This document shows positions 14,883-20,026 of a stretch of DNA of 20,026 nucleotides, in pieces. Position 1 is the first letter of the stretch. Each line of letters starts with the position of its first letter. The DNA is from Verrucomicrobiota bacterium. GTDB lineage: Bacteria > Verrucomicrobiota > Verrucomicrobiia > Limisphaerales > UBA1100. The stretch is taken from contig JAPKDK010000022.1 in NCBI GenBank assembly GCA_028872645.1, forward strand, positions 1-20,026, in the 5' to 3' direction. The notes below the pieces were generated by a model, which searched no databases, was not told the origin of the DNA, and worked only from the letters and a program-made list of their open reading frames with translations. The position numbers were made by a program, and so were the translations under genes.

Positions 14883-14954
14883 GCGCAAGGCGGTAACAAC
14901 GAATACAAATAGTTTGAAACTTCTCACGAAAGTCTCCGTCTATAAAGTTGTTCA

Positions 14955-14979
14955 CCCCCGTATGGAGAAGCATTGGGGG
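14955..14979 (+). ncRNA. Stem-loop preceding an orphan terminator; possible small RNA or leader
   Basis: On the + strand CCCCCG-t-ATG (14955-14964), the loop GAGAAG and CAT-T-GGGGG (14971-14979) form a nine-pair stem with one bulged T and one G-U pair. It lies 16 nt before the terminator at 14996-15029. A TATAAA (14941-14946) upstream could serve as a -10 box for a transcript of about 75-80 nt, but no well-spaced -35 is present. It matches no known RNA class that I recognise. Confidence 0.35.
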
Positions 14980-14995
14980 ACTGGACAGGTTGGGT

Positions 14996-15029
14996 AACCC
15001 GTCGGACCACCGGTCCGGCGGGTTTTTTT
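14996..15029 (+). terminator. Strong intrinsic terminator (+ strand)
   Basis: Arms AACCCGTCGGACC (14996-15008) and GGTCCGGCGGGTT (15012-15024) pair over 13 positions, with one T-G pair and loop ACC, and run into seven T's (15023-15029). The T-run makes it a + strand terminator only. The nearest + strand gene upstream ends at 13456, and the next + gene begins at 15115, so it either ends a short unannotated RNA or sits in the leader of the 15115 gene as an attenuator. Confidence 0.75.
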
Positions 15030-15077
15030 ATGGTCAATTTCTGCGGGCGCCCAAGCAAGCCAAGGAGTTTGACAAAA

Positions 15078-15110
15078 ATGAATGAGCTGCCAACTTGGGC
15101 GGCCATTTGA
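15078..15110 (+). other. Possible 10-residue leader ORF
   Basis: ATG 15078 opens a ten-codon frame (MNELPTWAAI) ending at TGA 15108-15110, 4 nt before the ATG of the next gene. AAGGAG (15062-15067) lies 10 nt before it, whereas the next gene has no ribosome site of its own. Ribosomes ending here could restart at 15115. Alternatively AAGGAG serves an in-frame start at 15082 that would extend the next protein by 11 residues. Short frames like this arise easily by chance. Confidence 0.25.
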
Positions 15111-15114
15111 TACC

Positions 15115-15594
15115 ATGAAAACACTCATCACCACCCTCACTCTATGCCTCGCCACCAGTCTGTTTTCCGATGGTAAGGAAGCCGACCTCAAGAAACGCAT
15201 TGCCGGATACGACGCCAAAATTACCGCTGTCCGAAAAAATTTAAACGAGATTTATGCCAAACAAGGCGCATTGCGGAAAGAATACCTCGCGCTGAAGCAC
15301 AAGCAAATCGCAGCCCAAAAAGCCGATATCGCCAAACGCCGCGCCGCCATCGAGGCTAAACGCAAAGGCGAAGCCAAGAAAAAGCCCGCGGTGAAAAAAC
15401 CATCAACGAAGAAACCGAGGAGCAAAGAGGAATATCTCAAACTCGCCGCCAAAAAGAAAGCAGCGAAAAAAAGCGACTCATCGAAAGCTTCCGCGGAACT
15501 CGCCGCTGCCAAAAAAGAATATCTCGCCGCCCAAGCGCACCTAAAGAAAGCCATCGAGGCCTACAAAAAACCCAGTGGCGGGAAAAAGAAATAA
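15115..15594 (+). CDS. Exported Lys/Ala-rich coiled-coil protein
   Basis: Not recognised by name. It is 159 residues long with signal peptide MKTLITTLTLCLATSLFSDG and then an almost entirely helical, strongly basic sequence. The first helix (residues 22-85, ADLKKRIAGYDAKITAVRKN onwards) has heptad-like spacing. A proline-interrupted stretch (KKPAVKKPSTKKPRSK) resembles the basic tails of H1-like proteins. The tail repeats EYLxLA/KEYLAA motifs at three places (KEYLALKHKQ, EEYLKLAAKK, KEYLAAQAHL). Such composition suggests binding to acidic polymers, for example DNA, lipopolysaccharide or anionic polysaccharide, outside the cytoplasm; this is inference. Low complexity makes homology hard to judge. 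A strong terminator lies 86 nt upstream of the start. Confidence 0.75.
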   Translation: MKTLITTLTLCLATSLFSDGKEADLKKRIAGYDAKITAVRKNLNEIYAKQGALRKEYLALKHKQIAAQKADIAKRRAAIEAKRKGEAKKKPAVKKPSTKKPRSKEEYLKLAAKKKAAKKSDSSKASAELAAAKKEYLAAQAHLKKAIEAYKKPSGGKKK

Positions 15595-15605
15595 CGGCGT
15601 TTTTT

Positions 15606-16826
15606 TTACGCCAGTAATTTCAGCTTCACAAACTTGCCGCCCACGGCCAATTCAGCGGGCCAGTTGAGCCAGTCGGCCAACAGCGTGGTGTACACGCTTC
15701 GGAAATCGGTGTGGTGTTTGAGATCGCCTTGGTCGAGGTCGGTGAGGCTCGGGTGCTTTCCGTAAATGCCCGCCTTCACGGCGTCGCCGATGAAAAACAT
15801 CGGGCCCGCCGCGCCGTGGTCGGTGCCGAGGCTGCCGTTCTCTTTCACGCGCCGGCCAAATTCCGAGAAAGTGGCCGTGAGCACGCGCTTGGACAGGCCG
15901 TGTCCCTTGAGGTCGGCGTGAAACGCAGCCAACGCGGAAGAGAGTTCCTGCATCAATCCCGCGTGCGGGCCTTCCTGTTCGGCGTGCGTATCGAAGCCGC
16001 CGAGCGACACAAAATAAACACTCGCGCCGAGATCGGCCGTGATGAGCTGCGCCACGCTCTTGAGCCGCTGGCCGAGGCCGTTTTGAGGATAGGGCTTCGC
16101 CGGTTTGTAGTCGGACATCACCTCGGCAATTTTCGCCGAAGTATCCAACGCCGTGGTGGCCGTACGCCGCAGGAAATCCAGATCACTGTTGCCCGCGCTG
16201 CCACCTTCGGCCAGCTGGCGCATACGCGCGCGATGCGCGGCTTGCTCGGCTTTGGAGCCGCGCAGTCGCAATTGGTAATCGCCCAAATTGCGCACCGTGG
16301 GCACCGTAAATTTCGTGGACACCAAACTCAACGGCAACCGTTCCGTGCCCAGCGCCACCGCCGGCACTTGACCGTCCAACCCGCCCTCCATGTTATCAAA
16401 CGCGCGTCCGAGCCAGCCGTCGCGTTTATCTTCGATGCCCGGCTTAGCTGTGTGCCAAATATCCATACTACGAAAATGCGAGCGGTTCGGATTCGGATAC
16501 CCGACGCCCTGCACGATGCCCAACGCGCCATTATCAAACAATTCCTTGAAGCCCTGCATCGTCGGATGTAGCCCCAGCGCGCCCTCGAGTTTGAGCGCCG
16601 CGCCTTTTCCAATGCCGAGGCTGGGGCGCAGCTTGCGATAATTGTCCTCCTCGAACGGCACCACCGTGTTGAGCCCGTCATTGCCGCCGGCGAGTTGCAC
16701 CAGCACGAGGATGCGTCCATCCGGATTCGGCTGTGCCGCGCGCGCAAACACCGGATGCGGTCGAGTGCCCAACGCCACCAAACCGGTGGCGCCCAGCGTT
16801 TTCAAAAAAGTGCGTCGTGTGTTCAT
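15606..16826 (-). CDS. Tat-exported DUF1501 protein (DUF1800 partner)
   Basis: A 406-residue DUF1501 protein with a clear twin-arginine signal, TRRTFLKTLGATGLVALG, at residues 3-20. Hallmarks are LVLVQLAGGNDGLNTVVPF, YPNPNRSHFRSMDIWHTA, SLGGFDTHAEQEGPHAGLM, FSEFGRRVKENGSLGTDHG and FRSVYTTLLADWL. It belongs to the bacterial branch that is almost always encoded beside DUF1800, as here: the DUF1800 gene ends 4 bp upstream. It differs clearly from the other DUF1501 protein in this window, which has different motifs and no such partner. The biochemical role is unknown; the fold is that of alkaline phosphatase. Third gene of a unit starting at 19811. Confidence 0.93.
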   Translation of the reverse strand: MNTRRTFLKTLGATGLVALGTRPHPVFARAAQPNPDGRILVLVQLAGGNDGLNTVVPFEEDNYRKLRPSLGIGKGAALKLEGALGLHPTMQGFKELFDNGALGIVQGVGYPNPNRSHFRSMDIWHTAKPGIEDKRDGWLGRAFDNMEGGLDGQVPAVALGTERLPLSLVSTKFTVPTVRNLGDYQLRLRGSKAEQAAHRARMRQLAEGGSAGNSDLDFLRRTATTALDTSAKIAEVMSDYKPAKPYPQNGLGQRLKSVAQLITADLGASVYFVSLGGFDTHAEQEGPHAGLMQELSSALAAFHADLKGHGLSKRVLTATFSEFGRRVKENGSLGTDHGAAGPMFFIGDAVKAGIYGKHPSLTDLDQGDLKHHTDFRSVYTTLLADWLNWPAELAVGGKFVKLKLLA

Positions 16827-16830
16827 GGTT

Positions 16831-18096
16831 TTAAGTGAGTTGAAATTCCGGCAGCGTCATCATGAGATGAACCAGTTTGCGCGGTTCATGTTTTGCCTTT
16901 GCCAACCTGCGCACGGCGCGCGAAAGCAGCAACTCGCGATAATGCTCACGGCTTTTTTTCGGTTCGGCCATTTGCCCCATTTGCCCGTTCAAAATCGCCA
17001 TCGCAAAATTATTGCGCTGCAACAGCGAGGCGGAGGTAATCCAAAAGCGACCGCCTTCCCAGCCTTTCACCGTGGCCGGCTCAAAAATCGATTGGCCGAG
17101 CTGGCCGGACACACGATTGATCGCCTGCAAATTGGGCCGCACCTCCAACGCGCGACACGCGCCCAACGTGAGTTCCAGCGGTTCCTTAATGCGCGCGTGC
17201 CGCGCGACCGCGCCGAAAAACAATTGGGACCCCAGCAACTCCTGCATCACCGGCCGCATCGCGAAATCGTGCGCCCGCAAGCGCGCGGCCAGGGCGGTGA
17301 TATGCGTGTCGGTGGGTTGATCGAGCACAAACGCGCGCAGCAACTTAAACGCAATGAACCGCGCGCACGCCTTGTGAGCGAGGCAAAGATCGATCACTTC
17401 GCCGCCATCGAGGTTGGCTGTTTTGCCAAACAAAGATTTGTTTGTGATGTCGTGCTGGCGTTGGTTGAACCAAAATTTATCATCGCGCACGTGCCAGCCG
17501 GTGAAGGCGCGCGCGGCTTGTTTGATGTCGTTCTCGGTATAATTGCCCTCGCCGAGGCTGAAGAGCTCCATTACCTCGCGAGCGAAATTTTCATTTGCGT
17601 GGCGCTTGCGATTGGCGTTGCTGTCCAGCCAAATGAGCATCGCCACATCCTTCGCCATTGCGTGCAGCAACGTGCGGAAACTACCGAGCGCCTCGGCGCG
17701 AAAGCGGTCATTCTGCGCGGTCATATGCGGCACGCTTTGCACTTTGGAAAATGAAGTAGCAAAATGATTGTGCCAAAAGAGTGTGAGCTTTTCCGTGAGT
17801 GGATTAGCAGTGTAATGCATCCGATGCAGCCACCACGCTTGGAGATCGCCCACCGCGCCGGTGTCGTAAGCCGCTTCGCGTAGCAGCGATTCGGTGTCCT
17901 CAAAATCCGCCGTCTCCTTTTGCAGCGTGAGCAGCCGTTCCAGTGACTTGGCCAAGCCCGCTTTGTGGGTCGCCGCAATCTCGGCCGCGGTGGCGCCGAA
18001 CTGCGTGCGCCACAGCAAATGCGTGGCGTCGCGCCGACTCCATTGGCGCGCGTCGTGCGGGGCGAGGATTCCCGGCGGTTGCTTTATTCGGCCCAT
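16831..18096 (-). CDS. DUF1800 family protein
   Basis: A 421-residue DUF1800 protein of unknown activity, typically encoded next to DUF1501. Recognisable are SRRDATHLLWRTQFG near the N-terminus, LTEKLTLFWHNHFATSFSK, ENFAREVMELFSLGEGNYTE, IKQAARAFTGWH and IKEPLELTLGACRAL, all in family order. There is no evident signal peptide, although its partner carries a Tat signal; it may be exported together with the partner or stay inside. Its ATG lies within the last codons of the upstream gene (13-bp overlap, with GAAGG just before), and its stop is 4 bp before the DUF1501 start, so translation is probably coupled across all three genes. Confidence 0.93.
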   Translation of the reverse strand: MGRIKQPPGILAPHDARQWSRRDATHLLWRTQFGATAAEIAATHKAGLAKSLERLLTLQKETADFEDTESLLREAAYDTGAVGDLQAWWLHRMHYTANPLTEKLTLFWHNHFATSFSKVQSVPHMTAQNDRFRAEALGSFRTLLHAMAKDVAMLIWLDSNANRKRHANENFAREVMELFSLGEGNYTENDIKQAARAFTGWHVRDDKFWFNQRQHDITNKSLFGKTANLDGGEVIDLCLAHKACARFIAFKLLRAFVLDQPTDTHITALAARLRAHDFAMRPVMQELLGSQLFFGAVARHARIKEPLELTLGACRALEVRPNLQAINRVSGQLGQSIFEPATVKGWEGGRFWITSASLLQRNNFAMAILNGQMGQMAEPKKSREHYRELLLSRAVRRLAKAKHEPRKLVHLMMTLPEFQLT

Positions 18097-19811
18097 TTGC
18101 CTTCGAGTTGGATTTGAAACCCTTTGTCTTTCACGCTGGTGCTGAAGCGCAGAATTTCAACCGCCTTTAATAAGCGCTCGGCCAATTGGATTTCCGAACG
18201 CGCTTGTTCGGCGGGTTTGCCGGTTTGGATATTCTTGGCCACGAGCGTGCGGCGGTTGGCCGCCACCAATCCAGCCAACGCGTGCGGGTGCAGTTCAAAA
18301 TTGAAATTGCGATTCACGCGCTTGGGGTTCTGCGGTTTTTTTAATTCCGTCACCAACGATTTCAAAAGCTCCAACGAAGTGCAAAACACAAAGTGTCCGT
18401 TCACCGTGGCGGCGCACGGCATGAAGTTGTACGAGATGTCCAGCCGGTCGCCCTGTGGTGGACGCAGATATTGAATAGTGTTGATAGCGACGCCTTCGTG
18501 CACCACGGCCGTCATCACCGAAGGTTCGCGCTCGCCTTCCTCGGCGGCAGCTAAGTTGGTGATGGTAACGATAGTTTGGAACACAAGCTGGAATAGATTG
18601 CCGTCCTGCGGCCGCTTGAGATCAAAGAGCAGAGCAAAGCCCGGCAGCTTGATGCCCGGCTCGCCTTTAAAATGTTTAAAGGATTGTTTGGCTGCGAGAA
18701 AGGTGACGGTGGACCCAAAGGCCGGCATAATGTCTTCACCAATATCACGCCCAGGAAAGAGGTTGCCGATGTCACTCTCGAATTTGTCAAAGCCTGCCTG
18801 TAGGCGTTCTTCCATCAAATCTTCGCGTTTTCCATACCAACCACTGAGGTTCCGGTGGATGGAAAGCCCGCCCATGAGGCCCGGTACGGCCGCCACATCA
18901 GGCGTGCCGGGAGTGCCGGCTTTGGAGAAAAACCAGCCGAACTTGTCGCCCAACGCCTTAGGATCGCCCTCAATGCCAGCGGCGAGTGTGAGACCGGCTT
19001 TGTCGGCATCGAGTGTGAGCCCGACGTAATCACTTTGCATCGCCAGCTCCATGATGCCGGAAAACATGAGCGACACAAAACCGTCATCATATTTTTCCGG
19101 TAAGTTAAATCGCTCGCCGGCGAGCTTGCGAAAGTACCCAAGATCAGTCCACGCGCGCACGAAGTGTTCGGCACCCATGTCGCGCTCCATTTTTTTGAAG
19201 GCGGGATTGTGCGCCACAACTACCTTCGCGTCCCCGCGCAGCCCGGCGATGGATTGATCGAGCAACGCGGCGGTGCTGGCAGCGGTGATCCAGTTTTTAT
19301 GAAAGGCCACAAAGGCTTTGCCGTTTTCGCCTTCGAAGGTGATGAGCTCCAACTCGCCGCGGGTTTCGCGCTTCACTGTGTCCTCGGCCAGCGTGAGGAG
19401 CGGATCGAGCCGTTCGCGCACGTGCGCCCATGCGGCGGGATCGGTCACGCGAATCATCACTACCAAGTCGGGTTGTTCGACCTCTGCTTTCGGGTAAACG
19501 CCCACCGCGATTTCGCCAAAAAGTTTTTCGGCGGCCGTCCAGAGATTCATGCCAAGGTACGCCTCCGCCACTTTGCGACCGGCGGCAAATTTTTCATATT
19601 GCGGCTGCTGCATGGCCTGTTTGATTTGGGGCGAATCGAGAGCATCTGAATAATACGCCGAGTCGCGCAACTGAATAAGGCGCTGGCCAAGGCCATTGAT
19701 TTCAACATAGCCCACAGCACTCCTTGGCATGGCGGCAGAAAGCGGCGCAGCGTTCGTGGTGAACACAGCGTGAGAAAATACGAGGGCAAGCAGCAATAAT
19801 GGGGTTCGCAT
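18084..19811 (-). CDS. Exported DUF3352-like protein, first gene of a DUF1800/DUF1501 unit
   Basis: A 575-residue protein with signal peptide MRTPLLLLALVFSHAVFTTNAA. It resembles the DUF3352-like proteins of planctomycetes and verrucomicrobia by its opening (AMPRSAVGYVEINGLGQRLI), by segments such as VVMIRVTDPAAWAHVRERL and KAFVAFHKNWITAASTAALL, and by a long alternation of strands and helices without catalytic motifs. Function is unknown. No membrane segment is seen beyond the signal. It overlaps DUF1800 by 13 bp, making it the likely promoter-proximal gene of a three-gene transcript ending with DUF1501. No ribosome site is visible; a promoter candidate places transcription start at or very near the ATG. 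Confidence 0.85.
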   Translation of the reverse strand: MRTPLLLLALVFSHAVFTTNAAPLSAAMPRSAVGYVEINGLGQRLIQLRDSAYYSDALDSPQIKQAMQQPQYEKFAAGRKVAEAYLGMNLWTAAEKLFGEIAVGVYPKAEVEQPDLVVMIRVTDPAAWAHVRERLDPLLTLAEDTVKRETRGELELITFEGENGKAFVAFHKNWITAASTAALLDQSIAGLRGDAKVVVAHNPAFKKMERDMGAEHFVRAWTDLGYFRKLAGERFNLPEKYDDGFVSLMFSGIMELAMQSDYVGLTLDADKAGLTLAAGIEGDPKALGDKFGWFFSKAGTPGTPDVAAVPGLMGGLSIHRNLSGWYGKREDLMEERLQAGFDKFESDIGNLFPGRDIGEDIMPAFGSTVTFLAAKQSFKHFKGEPGIKLPGFALLFDLKRPQDGNLFQLVFQTIVTITNLAAAEEGEREPSVMTAVVHEGVAINTIQYLRPPQGDRLDISYNFMPCAATVNGHFVFCTSLELLKSLVTELKKPQNPKRVNRNFNFELHPHALAGLVAANRRTLVAKNIQTGKPAEQARSEIQLAERLLKAVEILRFSTSVKDKGFQIQLEGKWAE

Positions 19812-19817
19812 GAGGTT

Positions 19818-19845
19818 AGTGTACGGAGTTGGGGTTGGAAGGCAA
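19818..19845 (-). promoter_or_regulatory. Candidate promoter of the DUF3352-like/DUF1800/DUF1501 unit
   Basis: On the minus strand TTGCCT (19845-19840), a 16-nt spacer and TACACT (19823-19818) resemble -35 and -10 boxes, four of six matches each. The -10 lies 6 nt before ATG 19811, so the transcript would start at about the start codon. Confidence 0.35.
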
Positions 19846-19904
19846 CACGCTTTCTGTAGCTTTTCAGTGAATATGCACGGGTAAAAGTGTGGTTACAACG
19901 CCGC

Positions 19905-19933
19905 TTGTCGCAGCGGACACAGTGTGGTTTAAT
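19905..19933 (+). promoter_or_regulatory. Candidate promoter of transaldolase
   Basis: TTGTCG (19905-19910), a 17-nt spacer and TTTAAT (19928-19933) match -35 and -10 boxes at four and five of six positions. The -10 ends 6 nt before the ATG at 19940, which suggests a leaderless transcript. A 9-bp direct repeat, AGTGTGGTT, occurs at 19886-19894 and again at 19921-19929, the second copy overlapping the spacer and -10 box. Confidence 0.45.
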
Positions 19934-19939
19934 CAGTGC

Positions 19940-20026
19940 ATGAGCAGTCACCTCGATTCCCTTCGGCAATTCACGACCATCGTCGCCGACACCGGCGATT
20001 TTGAATCCATCCGCGCCTACACCCCG
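19940..20026 (+). CDS. tal: Transaldolase, N-terminal part (cut by window edge)
   Basis: The first 29 codons of a cytoplasmic transaldolase of the non-oxidative pentose phosphate pathway, which moves a dihydroxyacetone unit between sugar phosphates. The visible N-terminus contains HLDSLRQFTTIVADTGDF and AYTP, matching the highly conserved start of TalA/TalB-type enzymes (LxSLRQxTTVVADTGD). The catalytic lysine lies beyond the window. No ribosome site precedes the ATG; see the promoter at 19905-19933. It is divergent from the DUF3352-like gene across 128 bp. Confidence 0.88.
   Translation, partial: MSSHLDSLRQFTTIVADTGDFESIRAYTP

Noticed and set aside
15596..15612. GGCGT/ACGCC inverted repeat after the Lys-rich protein gene
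   Set aside because: Five pairs around a loop of T's, with no T-run after the stem; not a credible terminator and it overlaps the DUF1501 stop.
16642..17754. Open frame of 370 codons on the + strand
   Set aside because: Antisense to DUF1501/DUF1800; the family motifs are on the minus strand and this translation shows none.
19901..19916. CCGCT/AGCGG hairpin before transaldolase
   Set aside because: Only five pairs, and it overlaps the better supported -35 box.

Overview
The window looks like chromosomal DNA of a free-living, probably aquatic PVC-superphylum bacterium, most likely a Verrucomicrobiota member (Planctomycetota is the alternative). The reasons are the gene families rather than any marker gene: a secreted sulfatase, two Tat-exported DUF1501 proteins, a DUF1800 protein, a CE15-type esterase, a large subtilase, HtrA-like proteases, short leucine-rich-repeat proteins and many exported proteins of unknown function. 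GC content looks moderately high by eye (not computed). No tRNA, rRNA, CRISPR array, transposase or phage gene was seen.

Layout. 1-2323 (-): a sulfatase with a C-terminal jelly-roll-like extension runs off the left edge; its 5' end carries a 35-bp copy of the leader of a nearby LRR gene. 2402-2530 (-): a dead fragment of the same LRR gene. 2553-2900 (-): a GGQ-type ribosome-rescue factor. 3004-3423 (-): the intact LRR protein. 3561-5789 (+): a bifunctional rhamnulose-1-phosphate aldolase/short-chain dehydrogenase. 5802-7286 (-): an exported S8 protease, divergent from 7350-8840 (+), a membrane-anchored protein of unknown function. 10962-8910 (-): a two-gene unit of an intact HtrA-like protease followed by a rearranged relative lacking the catalytic serine. 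11060-12343 (-): a CE15-like glucuronoyl esterase, divergent from a two-gene + strand unit (12423-13456) of a very short secretin-like protein and a MORN/Sel1-like lipoprotein. 13453-14868 (-): a DUF1501 protein. 14955-15029 (+): a hairpin followed by a strong orphan terminator, ahead of a Lys/Ala-rich exported protein (15115-15594). 19811-15606 (-): a tightly packed three-gene unit (DUF3352-like exported protein, DUF1800, DUF1501). 19940-end (+): the start of a transaldolase.

How the parts fit. Sulfatase, glucuronoyl esterase and rhamnulose-phosphate aldolase are what a degrader of sulfated, rhamnose- or uronate-containing polysaccharide would carry, but they are scattered among unrelated genes and do not form a classical polysaccharide locus, so that link is inference. 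Most products carry Sec, Tat or lipoprotein signals. The most unusual items are the PDZ-interrupted pseudoprotease next to its active relative, the stand-alone secretin-like domain overlapping a lipoprotein gene, the remnants of a duplicated LRR gene at the sulfatase start, the orphan structured terminator, and several promoters placed so that the start codon would be the first transcribed nucleotide.
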